DNA of 64,000 nt from an uncultured Paracoccaceae bacterium (GTDB lineage Bacteria > Pseudomonadota > Alphaproteobacteria > Rhodobacterales > Rhodobacteraceae): the NCBI GenBank assembly GCA_905182355.1, contig CAJJBH010000037.1, positions 1 through 64,000 of the forward strand, given 5' to 3'. Both the position numbers and the translations under genes were made by a program. This document shows, in pieces, positions 45,580 to 55,569 of this stretch; position 1 is the first letter of the stretch, and every line of letters starts with the position of its first letter. The notes beneath the pieces were generated by a model. The model was not told the origin of the DNA. It saw only the letters and a program-made list of their open reading frames with translations, and did no database searches.

Positions 45580-46439
45580 ATGTAACCGTTGTTTCTGAAA
45601 CAGGTATCGTCGCCAAGGACGTCACCGTCACCTATCGCAATGGCAACACGGCCCTGCGCAATGCCAGCTTCGAAATCCCCACGGGGACGATTACAGCGCT
45701 TGTGGGCGTGAACGGGGCGGGTAAATCCACGTTGTTCAAAGCGATCATGGGTTTTGTGCCAGCTGCCAAAGGTGAAATCACTGTGCTTGGCATGCCTGTC
45801 AAAGCCGCGCTGCGCCAAAACATCGTGGCCTATGTTCCTCAATCTGAAGAAGTAGATTGGAGTTTTCCAGTCCTTGTCGAAGATGTCGTAATGATGGGCC
45901 GTTACGGTCACATGGGATTTCTACGTCGCGCAAAACCTGCGGATCACGCTGCGGTAACGTCTGCGCTTGAGCGGGTGAATATGTCGGAATTTCGCCATCG
46001 CCAAATTGGTGAGCTGTCAGGGGGGCAACGCAAGCGCGTGTTTTTGGCCCGCGCAATTGCCCAAGAGGGCCAAGTGATATTGCTGGACGAGCCGTTTACT
46101 GGCGTTGATGTGCAGACCGAGGACGCGATTATCACCTTGTTGCGCGAAATGCGCGATGAAGGACGAGTGATGTTGGTGTCGACCCACAACCTTGGGTCGG
46201 TTCCTGAATTTTGTGACCGTACAGTTTTGGTCAAAGAAACGGTGATTGCTTACGGTCCAACCGAAACGACATTTACCCACGAAAACCTTGAACTCGCGTT
46301 TGGTGGTGTATTGCGCCATTTTGTTCTGGGTGGGTCAGATTTACATGATGATGACGATGCCCGCTCAATCCGCGTTATTACCGATGATGAGCGCCCGTTT
46401 GTTGTGTACGGCGACGAAAAGAAGGTTGGCAAAAAGTGA
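45576..46439 (+). CDS. sitB: Mn/Zn ABC transporter, ATPase (SitB type)
   Basis: 287 residues. Walker [10 protein letters not shown] (about residues 44-52), Q-loop [13 protein letters not shown] signature LSGGQRKR and Walker B VILLDEPF are all visible. The Q-loop with EEVDW is characteristic of manganese/zinc importers. The start overlaps the sitA stop (ATGA). A C-terminal extension of about 40 residues follows the usual ATPase domain. Confidence 0.95.
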   Translation: MNVTVVSETGIVAKDVTVTYRNGNTALRNASFEIPTGTITALVGVNGAGKSTLFKAIMGFVPAAKGEITVLGMPVKAALRQNIVAYVPQSEEVDWSFPVLVEDVVMMGRYGHMGFLRRAKPADHAAVTSALERVNMSEFRHRQIGELSGGQRKRVFLARAIAQEGQVILLDEPFTGVDVQTEDAIITLLREMRDEGRVMLVSTHNLGSVPEFCDRTVLVKETVIAYGPTETTFTHENLELAFGGVLRHFVLGGSDLHDDDDARSIRVITDDERPFVVYGDEKKVGKK

Positions 46440-47293
46440 TTGAAACGCTGCTTTTGCCGTTCAACTACAACTATATGTTCAACGCCATGTGGGTTAGTGC
46501 CCTTGTTGGTGGTGTTTGCGCATTTCTCTCGGCTTATCTGATGCTTAAGGGCTGGTCTTTGATCGGTGATGCGCTGAGCCACTCAATTGTTCCCGGTGTC
46601 GCTGGGGCCTATATGCTGGGCCTTCCCTTTGCGCTGGGCGCATTTGCTGCAGGTGGTTTGGCAGCAGGTGCGATGTTGTTCTTGAACCAAAGATCCGGGT
46701 TGAAAGAGGACACAATTATCGGCCTGATCTTCACCTCTTTCTTCGGACTTGGCTTATTCATGGTGTCGCTTTCCCCCACATCCGTAAGCGTCCAAACCAT
46801 CACGATGGGTAATATTTTGGCGATCACACCCTATGATACATTACAATTGGCGATCATAGGATTTGTGACCCTTGCGATCCTGTTGGCCAAATGGAAAGAT
46901 CTTATGGTCACCTTCTTTGATGAAAATCACGCGCGGTCCATTGGGTTGAACCCCGATCTTTTGAAAGCAATGTTCTTTGTGCTTTTGTCCGCTTCATGTG
47001 TCGCTGCATTGCAAACCGTGGGCGCGTTTCTAGTCATTGCGATGGTGGTCACACCTGGGGCGACAGCCTACCTGCTGACAGATCGGTTTCCAAAACTTCT
47101 GATGCTAAGTGTAGCGCTGGGCGCGGGCACCAGTTTTGTTGGGGCATACCTTAGCTTTTTCGTGGATGGGGCGACTGGTGGTCTGATTGTATCTCTACAA
47201 ACGGTGATCTTCTTACTCGCGTTCTTCTTGGCCCCTAAACATGGATACCTTGCTGCGCGACGCCGTGCCGCAGCGGAATTGGTTTCAGAATGA
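46436..47293 (+). CDS. sitC: Mn/Zn ABC transporter, permease (SitC type)
   Basis: 285 residues, about eight to nine membrane helices of the cluster-9 family. The segment [27 protein letters not shown] (in pieces) is the conserved permease opening, and [15 protein letters not shown] precedes the cytoplasmic loop contacting the ATPase. It overlaps sitB and sitD by ATGA-type junctions. Together with sitD it forms a heterodimeric channel, as in SitABCD of enterics and rhizobia. Confidence 0.94.
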   Translation: MIETLLLPFNYNYMFNAMWVSALVGGVCAFLSAYLMLKGWSLIGDALSHSIVPGVAGAYMLGLPFALGAFAAGGLAAGAMLFLNQRSGLKEDTIIGLIFTSFFGLGLFMVSLSPTSVSVQTITMGNILAITPYDTLQLAIIGFVTLAILLAKWKDLMVTFFDENHARSIGLNPDLLKAMFFVLLSASCVAALQTVGAFLVIAMVVTPGATAYLLTDRFPKLLMLSVALGAGTSFVGAYLSFFVDGATGGLIVSLQTVIFLLAFFLAPKHGYLAARRRAAAELVSE

Positions 47294-48114
47294 TAAGTGA
47301 ACTTTTACTCCCGTTCCAATTCGCGTTTATGAACAACGCGTTCTTAATCATGACCATCATCGCTGTGCCGACCAGTTTACTGTCGTGTTTTCTTGTGCTC
47401 AAAGGCTGGTCATTGATGGGCGATGCGATCAGCCACGCGGTTTTACCGGGGGTTGTGATTGCCTATATCGTTGGTATCCCACTGATTGTCGGTGCCTTTT
47501 GTGCGGGTATGTTCTGTGCGCTAGCAACTGGGTTTCTGTCGGAAAACAGTAGGATCAAACAGGACACTGTGATGGGTATCGTCTTTTCCGGAATGTTCGG
47601 GTTTGGGATCGTTTTGTACACAAAGATCACCACGGATGTGCATTTGGACCATATCCTGTTTGGAAATATGCTGGGAATCGACAGCACCGACCTTTGGACC
47701 GCAGGCCTGATCGCTTTATTTGTGGCCATTGTGGTGATAGCCAAACGCCAAGATTTCCTATTGCATGCCTTTGATCCGGTTCAGGCCCAAGCCGTTGGGC
47801 TGCGGGTGCATTGGCTGCATTATGGGTTGCTTTCGATGATTTCGCTTACCATCGTTGCTACGCTGTCTTCGGTTGGGATTATCCTGTCCATCGGGCTATT
47901 GATCGCACCGGGGGCCATAGCATTTTTGATCACAAACCAATTCAAGCGAATGTTGCCGATTGCTGTGGGCGTCACAGTTTTCTCTGGTATCTCAGGTGTT
48001 TATCTTAGCTTCTTTATAGATAGTGCCCCCGCGCCGACAATTATTTTGATCCTGACAATCATCTTTATCGGCGCGTTTATTCGGTCTAATATGCGGGCAA
48101 GGCAAACGGCCTAA
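47290..48114 (+). CDS. sitD: Mn/Zn ABC transporter, permease (SitD type)
   Basis: 274 residues, the second permease of the pair. LVLKGWSLMGDAISHAVLPGVVIAYI parallels the sitC opening (in pieces), and QAQAVGLRVHWLHYG is the coupling-helix region. The start overlaps the sitC stop. The operon ends here; a weak 5-bp hairpin GCTGC/GCAGC lies between this stop and the convergent GST gene. Confidence 0.94.
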   Translation: MISELLLPFQFAFMNNAFLIMTIIAVPTSLLSCFLVLKGWSLMGDAISHAVLPGVVIAYIVGIPLIVGAFCAGMFCALATGFLSENSRIKQDTVMGIVFSGMFGFGIVLYTKITTDVHLDHILFGNMLGIDSTDLWTAGLIALFVAIVVIAKRQDFLLHAFDPVQAQAVGLRVHWLHYGLLSMISLTIVATLSSVGIILSIGLLIAPGAIAFLITNQFKRMLPIAVGVTVFSGISGVYLSFFIDSAPAPTIILILTIIFIGAFIRSNMRARQTA

Positions 48115-48141
48115 GCTGCTTCAATTGTCTGCAGCCCTACC

Positions 48142-48771
48142 TTAATTTGGCAATGGAATAGGTCCGGCATCTTTTGGCTGGGCATATCCACGGGCAAAAG
48201 CGGGACGTGCTGCCAACTCAAGATACCAGCGTTTTACATTTGGAAAATCGTTCAAATCAACCTGATGGTAATCGAACCTAGAGGCCCAAGGCCATATTGC
48301 GAAATCTGCAATACTTAATGTGCTGATAATGTAGGGCGAGGTGGCAAGGTGGCGATCCAAAACCCCGTAAAGGCGCTGGGCTTCAGTTTGAAAACGCTGT
48401 TCAGAATACTTCGACTTGCCTTTGTTATATTTCTGAAAATGGTGCGCTTGTTCAAGCATGGGGCCAAATTCACCCATTTGCCACATCAACCATTGCATCA
48501 TCTGCCAATATTCAGGGCTGGCGTATTCGGGGGTAAACTGCCTTGATTTTTTGGCCAGATACATCAGGATAGCACCTGATTCAAAAATCGATTGATCCCC
48601 GTCCACAATTGCGGGGATGCGATTGTTGGGGCTGATTTTCAGAAAATCTGGCGTGAATTGTTCGTCTTTTCCAATGTCTATGGTGTGGCTTTCATACTCC
48701 AATCCCATCTCTTCCAAAGCAATTGATATCTTGCGCCCATTTGGGGTTGTCCAAGAATAAAGTTGGATCAT
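48142..48771 (-). CDS. Glutathione S-transferase (YfcG/Ure2p-like)
   Basis: 209 residues. The N-terminal thioredoxin-like domain begins LYSWTTPNGRKISIALEE, with Asn in TPNG at the place of the active-site residue of nu-class GSTs such as YfcG, and ISPNNRIPAIVD supplies the cis-Pro loop. The C-terminal helical domain includes LSIADFAIWPWASRF. Nu-class enzymes often act as disulfide-bond reductases. It is the last gene of the hydroxylase-aldolase-PrpD cluster, 10 bases after the PrpD gene. Confidence 0.93.
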   Translation of the reverse strand: MIQLYSWTTPNGRKISIALEEMGLEYESHTIDIGKDEQFTPDFLKISPNNRIPAIVDGDQSIFESGAILMYLAKKSRQFTPEYASPEYWQMMQWLMWQMGEFGPMLEQAHHFQKYNKGKSKYSEQRFQTEAQRLYGVLDRHLATSPYIISTLSIADFAIWPWASRFDYHQVDLNDFPNVKRWYLELAARPAFARGYAQPKDAGPIPLPN

Positions 48772-48781
48772 TTGAAGTTCC

Positions 48782-50098
48782 TTATTTAGGGGGCTGGGCC
48801 ATCAGATCAAACATTGGCGCAACCGAAGGGGCATCTGCAATAGTGCGCGCGGTTTTTAAAAATGTTTCGGACCATTCAGCGCCCATTACAGGGACCGTTA
48901 GGCTGCGAAACTTGTTCCAGACCACGTGATCATCCAACTTCGCCTCAGGATCGCCCTGTGCTTCTGTCACATCGGATGACAAGATCCGGCCGTCCGTAAG
49001 TAGAAAATGGGTGCGTGCAAAACGACGGGCAGGGAAGGCGGCGTTGAAAGTGTCGTCCTCGGAAATCTCGACCATTTTAGCAAGCGCGATAATTTGTGGA
49101 TCGGTTAATCCGTCCGCAGTTACCTCGGCCACGCCAACTGTGCCGCGCACAACAGCAGCTGCCACTGGAAATGGCAGCGAATATTGCGCTTGTTCGGTTG
49201 TGGTTGGGATCGTGGCAAGGCGCTTTGCTTCGTGAAAAGTCTCTACATTGATCTTTGAGATTTGATCGGCACGGACATCGTGATCACGCATAAGAGGCAA
49301 TGCGCCTTCAACAGCTGGCTGGGCCCAGCGGCATACCGGATAAAGTTTGATATACTGCTTTTCAATATGCCAATTCTGGCCTAGATCGCCCCAGAACCCA
49401 GCCAAATCAGGATCTTCCACCGTGATTGCAGGTGCGCCTGTAAAGCCGTCTTGCGCTAGATAAGCGGCGGACACACCTGCCATTGCGCCCCAACCTGATC
49501 CGTCTTTGACCATCGTAGGCGCATCAATCACACGCATCATCTTGCTGCGGGGGCCGTGATATTCGGCAATCCCAATCGCTTCACGTGTTTGGGCCTTGGT
49601 CAACTTCAATTGGCGGGCTGTTATGGCTGCGGTTGCCATCGCGATCCATGCGCCTGATGAGTGGTAATCAAACGCACTTGCGTGCAGCGCGACACCTGCA
49701 CGTGTGCCAATTTCGTAGCCAATCACGATGCTGGTCACAAACTCTTTAGGGTTATTAATTCCTTCAGCCTGCATCACAGCGATCAAGGCAGGAAATATGC
49801 CGCAGCCCATATGGCCTTTGGTTAATTTCATACCGTCATGGGCATCCAAGGCGTCAATGGTCATACCATTGGCAAGTGCAGCACCAGCAGCACTAACGCG
49901 GCGCCCGTTTTGCCAAAGCGTGGCACCTGTACCGCTAAATTGGTGAGTGGCGTGGTTGTGGATTATTCTGGATAATGGGATTTGCGATGCTGCAACACCA
50001 ACACCCAAGGTGTTGACCAAACAGCGGATTGCCTCGTGAACCGTAGCTTCAGGCAGATCATCAAACATGGTGTCTAGAATGAAATCAACTGCCGACAT
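48782..50098 (-). CDS. MmgE/PrpD-family protein
   Basis: 438 residues. The family includes 2-methylcitrate dehydratase, cis-aconitate decarboxylase and iminodisuccinate epimerase. Visible features are DALDAHDGMKLTKGHMGCGI near residue 90 (the active-site loop with the conserved D-H and G-H-x-G) and the later YPVCRWAQPAVEGAL (the 'K/YxxPxCxxxH' region). There is no prpB or prpC beside it, so methylcitrate metabolism is not supported. It sits 12 bases downstream of the threonine aldolase gene, suggesting a hydroxy-amino-acid or dicarboxylate pathway. Confidence 0.9.
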   Translation of the reverse strand: MSAVDFILDTMFDDLPEATVHEAIRCLVNTLGVGVAASQIPLSRIIHNHATHQFSGTGATLWQNGRRVSAAGAALANGMTIDALDAHDGMKLTKGHMGCGIFPALIAVMQAEGINNPKEFVTSIVIGYEIGTRAGVALHASAFDYHSSGAWIAMATAAITARQLKLTKAQTREAIGIAEYHGPRSKMMRVIDAPTMVKDGSGWGAMAGVSAAYLAQDGFTGAPAITVEDPDLAGFWGDLGQNWHIEKQYIKLYPVCRWAQPAVEGALPLMRDHDVRADQISKINVETFHEAKRLATIPTTTEQAQYSLPFPVAAAVVRGTVGVAEVTADGLTDPQIIALAKMVEISEDDTFNAAFPARRFARTHFLLTDGRILSSDVTEAQGDPEAKLDDHVVWNKFRSLTVPVMGAEWSETFLKTARTIADAPSVAPMFDLMAQPPK

Positions 50099-50110
50099 GT
50101 GTGATGTTCC

Positions 50111-51157
50111 TTAGGTGTAAAAGCTGCGAAACCCTGCAATTGCTGCGTCCAATCCTTCGTCGTCAATGTCGCGGTGCGTGACCATTCGGATGGTTGGGAA
50201 TTGGCCGCCAATGCGCACGCCTGCCGCTTCCATATGTGCGCGTAAGTCAGCGTGGCCACCCGCATTTGGAGTAAAGAACACCATGTTTGTGCCGCTTTGC
50301 ACGGTGCCAACATCTAAGCTGCGCAAAGCATCAGCCAAAGCGTTAGCGCGTTTGTGGTCAGCGGCCATTTTTGGGAAATGGTGGTCGAGCGCGTGAGAGG
50401 CTGCAGCAGCCAAAACGCCTGCCTGTCGCATCCCACCGCCCAATATTTTGCGATTGCGCCGTGCTTTGGCGATGATGGCGGACGATCCAACCAAAATTGA
50501 GCCAACTGGTGCACCCAAACCTTTTGAAAAGCAGACCGAGATGCTGTCGGCGCAATCGGCTAAGTCCTTGGCATCACACCCCAGTACCGTGATTGCGTTG
50601 AAAAAGCGCGCTCCGTCCAGATGCACAGAAAGACCAGCGTCCCATGCAACCTGCGCTGCGGCCTTCATCTGATCCAACGGGATCACTTGACCCCCAACCG
50701 TATTCTCCAGACATAACAGACGGCTGATGGCACTGTGAAAATCGTCTTCTTTGAGTGCACCGCGCACGGCATCTGGTGAAACGGCACCAATCTCATCCAC
50801 TTCCACCGCGTGCATCGAAACACTTGCCAGAACGGATGCGCCTGCTGCTTCGTCGACATAAACGTGGTAGGTGTTGCCGACGATCAGTTCATCGCCACGT
50901 CCACAATGGGCCATGATTGCGCACAGATTGCTTTGGGTGCCTGTTGGCATAAAGACAGCGGCGTCCTTGCCCAACAGTCCCGCCATGCGATGTTCTAATG
51001 CAAGAATGCTGGGGTCTTCGCCGTAGACATCATCGCCAACTTCTGCCGTGGCCATTGCAGCCCGCATGGCGGCGTCGGGGCCGGTCACTGTATCGCTGCG
51101 CATGTCGCAGATAACAGCGTTGCGGATGCCAGTTTTCATTCCACTATAATTGCTCAT
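50111..51157 (-). CDS. Threonine aldolase (low-specificity L-type), PLP enzyme
   Basis: 348 residues, fold-type I PLP enzyme. MRSDTVTGPDAAMRAAM is the classic opening, HLDGARFFNA carries the PLP-binding Asp, and SVCFSKGLGAPVG contains the catalytic lysine. Such enzymes cleave beta-hydroxy-alpha-amino acids (threonine, allothreonine, phenylserine) to glycine and an aldehyde. Its start overlaps the stop of the upstream hydroxylase-like gene (ATGA), so the two products are made together. That coupling fits hydroxylation of an amino acid at the beta carbon and then retro-aldol cleavage, which is inference. Confidence 0.92.
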   Translation of the reverse strand: MSNYSGMKTGIRNAVICDMRSDTVTGPDAAMRAAMATAEVGDDVYGEDPSILALEHRMAGLLGKDAAVFMPTGTQSNLCAIMAHCGRGDELIVGNTYHVYVDEAAGASVLASVSMHAVEVDEIGAVSPDAVRGALKEDDFHSAISRLLCLENTVGGQVIPLDQMKAAAQVAWDAGLSVHLDGARFFNAITVLGCDAKDLADCADSISVCFSKGLGAPVGSILVGSSAIIAKARRNRKILGGGMRQAGVLAAAASHALDHHFPKMAADHKRANALADALRSLDVGTVQSGTNMVFFTPNAGGHADLRAHMEAAGVRIGGQFPTIRMVTHRDIDDEGLDAAIAGFRSFYT

Positions 51158-51840
51158 TTTGTAACCTGCTTGTAAGCGAGGGCCGCAACAATATGGACCC
51201 GCGTCGTGTCCCCGCCATTCAGCGCCGTATGGTAGCCACGTGTGTCCGTGAAATAGACCGATCCATCGGCGGGCAAGTGCGTTACGTGATGATTAACCAC
51301 AAACAATGATCCGGGATTTGTGGTCACTGGGATATGCAAACGCGGTTCTGGATCGCGATGCCATGAATTGCAGTTGTACTGTCCCTTGGACAACACACGT
51401 GTACGTCCAATTGGAAAGCGTTTGATCAACTCCTCATGTACATGTTCGAAATAAGTGCCCTTGAATTTCGGGTTAAATTCCGAAAAATCGATTTCGGGCA
51501 CCAAATCTTCACGTGCCTCTTCTACATACCTTGCATCACCGCGCAGCCAATAGCGCCCCGACAGATCGTTCTCTGTCCATTCCGTCTGACCGGGGCGTTG
51601 GGTCAGGGGGAGGGCGGCGAACCCTTGGTCTTGCATCCCACCTTTGAAGGCCTCACGCGACAGACATTCATCTAAAGCTTTGCGTAATTCATCGATGTCA
51701 AATTTGAGTTCCAGTTTCTGGATGCCTGGACCGGGTAAGAAATGCGCAACTGATTTTGTTTCGGGTGCGGTTTGCATCCAATTCGTAACGGAGTGCACAT
51801 CGGTGTCATTGATTTCTGGAGTAAATCCCATCTCAAGCAT
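51154..51840 (-). CDS. Fe(II)/2-oxoglutarate-type (aspartyl beta-hydroxylase-like) oxygenase
   Basis: 228 residues, cytoplasmic. The C-terminal half contains the pattern NSWHRDPEPRLHIPVTTNPG, with His-x-Asp, and RGYHTALNGGDTTRVHIVAAL, with a later His and an Arg, in the layout of the aspartyl/asparaginyl beta-hydroxylase fold (H-x-D...H with an Arg for 2-oxoglutarate). The N-terminal half is not typical, so the substrate is unclear. It overlaps the threonine aldolase start by four bases. Beta-hydroxylation would give exactly the type of substrate a threonine aldolase cleaves. The alternative is a JmjC-like or unrelated cupin. Confidence 0.7.
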   Translation of the reverse strand: MLEMGFTPEINDTDVHSVTNWMQTAPETKSVAHFLPGPGIQKLELKFDIDELRKALDECLSREAFKGGMQDQGFAALPLTQRPGQTEWTENDLSGRYWLRGDARYVEEAREDLVPEIDFSEFNPKFKGTYFEHVHEELIKRFPIGRTRVLSKGQYNCNSWHRDPEPRLHIPVTTNPGSLFVVNHHVTHLPADGSVYFTDTRGYHTALNGGDTTRVHIVAALAYKQVTK

Positions 51841-51956
51841 CCTGTGGTCTAATTAAATTTGAATTTAGGTTACGCGCCGCATCGGCGAAACGAAAGCATG
51901 TAACCGACGTAAATGTCGTGATTTTACAAAATTGGGGATGATGTCGATTGCCTACC

Positions 51957-52625
51957 TTATGTGGGATTTGATGAGTTGCCCAAGGTAGATCGCTTTATCA
52001 GTTCGAATTGTCCGTCCATGCGCACACCAACCAAGGACAATGCATTGATGACAAAAGGCGAGGGGGTAAGTGGCGTGAAAACTGACTGCGCCTTTTGCTG
52101 AACAGCATCTTGTTGGTTCGCTTTTAAATTCCCACTTAAGGTCATGTGGAATTTAAATTGATCAAAAACATAGGGGTATCCCCATTTGACTAGATTCACT
52201 TCTTGAGCAGGCGTCAGTCCTGATGTCCTGCGGCGTGCAAGCTTTGCTTGGTAAGGTGGCGCGCGAAAGGGGTCCAGTTCTGAAACGACCCGACCTGCCA
52301 ATGTCGCAAGCGCATCCTTCTGCTTTGGGGGGGGGCAAAGCCACAAAACTGCCAATGCGGATTGGTGTTAAGTCTGCCAAAGACGTGGGCCATAAGCCAA
52401 AAAAAGAGTGGTGAACGCAGCGTCCAGCTCTGTGATCGTCCTGTCATGTTTTAAAAAGAACGGTGGCTTGGTGGTCGCGTGGAAACCGTATTTTTGTGGA
52501 CGTTTTACGATACTGATATAGGGCTCACCAACTGATTGTCCTGTTGCTAAATCCCACCCTAACCATTGTGCTCCTGTCGGTGTGAAGAAAACACCAAAAC
52601 GCCTATAGTCCTCAGACAAAATCAA
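51957..52625 (-). pseudogene. DUF1045 (2H phosphoesterase-like) gene with two frame breaks
   Basis: The N-terminal part (52625-52368) reads FGVFFTPTGAQWLGWDLATG, then KYGFHATTKPPF, the first HxT/S motif. It then stops after LAYGPRLWQT. Reading on with one extra C gives TSLADLTPIRIGSFVALPPP, the family's central strand, and removing one C from the nine-C run (plus-strand G9 at 52327-52335) restores KQKDALATLAGRVVSELDPF, WGYPYVFDQFKFHMTLSGNL (second HxT motif) to 51957. So two single-base indels, both in C runs, break one gene. Family members are encoded near phosphonate genes, though none is here. Homopolymer location leaves sequencing error open. Confidence 0.75.
52327..52335. repeat. G9 homopolymer within the DUF1045 gene
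   Basis: Nine G on the plus strand (C9 on the coding strand). It is the longest G or C run I noticed, and the frame would be restored by C8. It might mediate slippage (phase variation) or simply be an indel or error site. Confidence 0.9.
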
Positions 52626-52841
52626 TGCTTTGACTGAACGTCGAATTTATCGCTGTACCTTGATTGGATCGCGTGTATCTCTCAACGGCTCATTGCTGTT
52701 AACCTTTAAAGCTAAACAACTACTTCGGTAGGCCACTAATCAGCGCTGAATGTATTTTGTCCTAAGAAATAGAAGGTTTTCAAATGATGCTGGAAAGCAT
52801 GGGAGGCGCGATTATTTCGTGCAAGAACACTGTCTGGCACT

Positions 52842-52870
52842 CGATGGGCAGTATTATCACCTGCCCATCG
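52842..52870 (-). terminator. Hairpin after adk
   Basis: A perfect 10-bp stem CGATGGGCAG/CTGCCCATCG with a nine-base loop, starting 9 bases after the adk stop on the minus strand. No T run follows, so its strength as a terminator is uncertain. Confidence 0.55.
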
Positions 52871-52878
52871 ACTTTGCG

Positions 52879-53562
52879 TCAGGCTGTGACGCCTTGAACC
52901 AAACTGCTAAGTGATGCGCTTATTGCATCAATTGCGCCCATCGCGTCGACACGTTGCAATGCACCTTTACCCTCGTAATAGCTGATCAAAGGTGCTGTTT
53001 GAGCGTGATAGGCGACCAAACGACCACCTACCGTCTCGGCATTGTCATCTGCACGGCGCTTCATATCGATACTGCCACATCCGTCGCAGACACCAGCCCG
53101 TGTTGGGATCTTAAAGCTGTCGTGAAACCCTTCGCCGCAGCCCCCACAAGTGTAGCGACCTGCAACACGTTCCACCATGGCCGCGTCGTCAACTTCTAGG
53201 CTGATCGCGGCATTTATTTTCTGACCTCTTTCAGTCAACAAAACGTCCAATGCTTCGGCTTGAATGGCCGTACGTGGAAAGCCGTCCAAGATGACACCGC
53301 TGGCACAATCCGCTTCGCCCAAACGATCACGTAAGATATTAATGACGATCTGGTCACTGACAAATGCGCCCGATTTCATTACCGCATCGGCAGCTTTGCC
53401 TGCTGGTGTACCAGAAGCAACGGCGGCACGTAGAAGATCGCCAGTGGACAGTTGGACAAGACCAAATTGTTTTTCCAGCTTACGGGCTTGGGTGCCTTTG
53501 CCGGCACCAGGGGGGCCAAGCAAGATAAGGACAGGGGCTGTATTCATGACATTGGTATCCAT
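52879..53562 (-). CDS. adk: Adenylate kinase (zinc-lid form)
   Basis: About 222-227 residues; starts at 53562 or at the ATG five codons on (53547). P-loop GPPGAGKGT (about residues 16-24), LSTGDLLRAA and ILDGFPRT are canonical. The lid holds CGGC and CDGC, a four-cysteine zinc site. The enzyme converts AMP plus ATP to two ADP. It is not in a ribosomal-protein operon as the main adk usually is, but sits 54 bases downstream of acs on the same strand. Acs releases AMP, so this placement fits AMP recycling, which is inference. It may be a second copy. Confidence 0.95.
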   Translation of the reverse strand: MDTNVMNTAPVLILLGPPGAGKGTQARKLEKQFGLVQLSTGDLLRAAVASGTPAGKAADAVMKSGAFVSDQIVINILRDRLGEADCASGVILDGFPRTAIQAEALDVLLTERGQKINAAISLEVDDAAMVERVAGRYTCGGCGEGFHDSFKIPTRAGVCDGCGSIDMKRRADDNAETVGGRLVAYHAQTAPLISYYEGKGALQRVDAMGAIDAISASLSSLVQGVTA

Positions 53563-53616
53563 CGGTTATTCATGTGGGCCGTGATGCCCGCAGCTTTTGC
53601 GAACATCTTTGTCTCT

Positions 53617-55569
53617 TCAGACCATGCGGTTTTCGATTAGGTCTTCAACAACGCTTGGGTCAGCAAGTGTTGAAATATCACCCAGCGCGCCAAAGTCGTT
53701 TTCGGCAATCTTGCGCAAGATGCGGCGCATAATTTTACCTGAACGGGTTTTTGGCAGACCCGGTGCCCATTGGATCAAATCCGGTGACGCGATTGGGCCA
53801 ATTTCAGTGCGAACCCATTTGCGCAGTTCCACACGCAATTCTTCTGTTGGCTCTTCACCGTTCATCAACGTGACGTAGCAATAGATGCCTTGGCCTTTGA
53901 TTTCGTGAGGATACCCGACTACGGCGGCTTCTGCCACTTTGGGGTGGGCGACCAATGCGCTTTCAACTTCTGCGGTGCCCATGCGGTGGCCGGACACATT
54001 GATTACGTCATCGACGCGGCCTGTGATCCAGTAATCGCCGTCTGCGTCGCGTTTGCAGCCGTCGCCGGTAAAGTAATACCCTTTGTAGTCCGAGAAATAG
54101 GTTTTCTCGAACCGCTCGTGATCACCCCAAACAGACCGCATCTGGCCAGGCCAGCTGTCCTTGATACACAAGACACCTTCGACATCATTGCCTTCAATGA
54201 TCTCGCCTGATGCAGGTTCAAGAACAACAGGTTCAATGCCAAAAAATGGTTTCATTGCTGATCCCGGTTTCATCGCGTGTGCGCCGGGCAGTGGTGTCAT
54301 CAAGTGACCACCTGTTTCCGTCTGCCACCACGTGTCTACGATTGGGCATCTGCCGCCGCCGATAACTTCGTTGTACCAGTTCCACGCTTCAGGATTGATT
54401 GGTTCACCAACTGTGCCAAGCACTTTTAGGCTGCTTAGATCGCATCCCTTGGTGAAATCATCGCCTTTCGCCATCAGGGCGCGAATTGCGGTTGGCGCAG
54501 TGTAAAATTGCGCAACTTTGTGTTTTTCGCAGACCTGCCAAAAGCGGGAGGCGTCTGGGTACGTTGGTACGCCTTCAAACATGACGGTGGTCGCACCGTT
54601 GGCCAGCGGACCATAAACGATATAGCTGTGGCCAGTGACCCAACCCACATCGGCTGTGCACCAGAATACATCACCTTCTTTATAGTCAAAGGTGATCTCG
54701 TGGGTCATCGCGGCATAGACGATGTAACCGCCAGAGGTGTGAACCACGCCTTTTGGCATGCCTGTTGAACCGGATGTATATAGAACAAACAACGGGTCTT
54801 CGGCGTTCATCTCTTCGGGTGGGCAATCGGCAGAGGCATTGGCAGCCAGTGCGTTATAATCATAGTCGCGGCCATCCGTCCAAGTGGTCTGCCCACCTGT
54901 GCGTTTAACAACCAGACACTTCACTTCGTCAGAGGTGTGAAGCAATGCCTGATCCGCATTTGTTTTTAGCGGTGTGTTGCGTCCACCACGCGGGGCCTCA
55001 TCCGCTGTAATGACAACTTTTGCTTCTGATCCATTAATCCGGGCGGCCAATGCGTCAGAAGAAAAACCAGCAAAAACGATTGAGTGGATGGCACCGATAC
55101 GGGCGCAGGCCAGCATTGCATATGCGGCTTCAGGGATCATTGGCAGATAGATTACAACGCGGTCACCTTTGGATACGCCAAGGTCTTTCAACACGTTCGC
55201 CATTTTAGAAACTGAAGCGTGCAACTGTTTGTAAGTGATGTGCAGGGTTTCGTCCGTTGGGCTGTCAGGCTCCCAAATGATAGCGGTCTGATCGCCGCGT
55301 GTCGCCAAGTGACGATCAATGCAATTGGCAGATACGTTCAGCGTGCCATCGCCGTACCAATTGATCGACACATCACCCAAAGCAAAATTGACATCTTTGA
55401 CTTTGGTATAGGGTTTGATCCAATCAATGCGTTTGCCATGTTCACCCCAGAATGCTTCGGGATCAGCAATTGACGCTGTATACATGGCGTCATACTTCGC
55501 CGCGTCTACATGGGCGTTTGCTGCCATATCTGCAGATGGCGGATAGGTTTTGGATTTGGTGTCTGACAT
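53617..55569 (-). CDS. acs: Acetyl-CoA synthetase (AMP-forming)
   Basis: 650 residues. The adenylate-forming motif [15 protein letters not shown], the WWQTETGG segment and the C-terminal [13 protein letters not shown] (with the catalytic/acetylatable lysine) are all visible. It activates acetate to acetyl-CoA through acetyl-adenylate, releasing AMP and pyrophosphate. A GGGAGG ribosome site lies 9 bases before the ATG. A short hairpin (GCCCC-ATC-GGGGC at 55594-55606) lies in its leader. Adenylate kinase follows downstream. Confidence 0.97.
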   Translation of the reverse strand: MSDTKSKTYPPSADMAANAHVDAAKYDAMYTASIADPEAFWGEHGKRIDWIKPYTKVKDVNFALGDVSINWYGDGTLNVSANCIDRHLATRGDQTAIIWEPDSPTDETLHITYKQLHASVSKMANVLKDLGVSKGDRVVIYLPMIPEAAYAMLACARIGAIHSIVFAGFSSDALAARINGSEAKVVITADEAPRGGRNTPLKTNADQALLHTSDEVKCLVVKRTGGQTTWTDGRDYDYNALAANASADCPPEEMNAEDPLFVLYTSGSTGMPKGVVHTSGGYIVYAAMTHEITFDYKEGDVFWCTADVGWVTGHSYIVYGPLANGATTVMFEGVPTYPDASRFWQVCEKHKVAQFYTAPTAIRALMAKGDDFTKGCDLSSLKVLGTVGEPINPEAWNWYNEVIGGGRCPIVDTWWQTETGGHLMTPLPGAHAMKPGSAMKPFFGIEPVVLEPASGEIIEGNDVEGVLCIKDSWPGQMRSVWGDHERFEKTYFSDYKGYYFTGDGCKRDADGDYWITGRVDDVINVSGHRMGTAEVESALVAHPKVAEAAVVGYPHEIKGQGIYCYVTLMNGEEPTEELRVELRKWVRTEIGPIASPDLIQWAPGLPKTRSGKIMRRILRKIAENDFGALGDISTLADPSVVEDLIENRMV

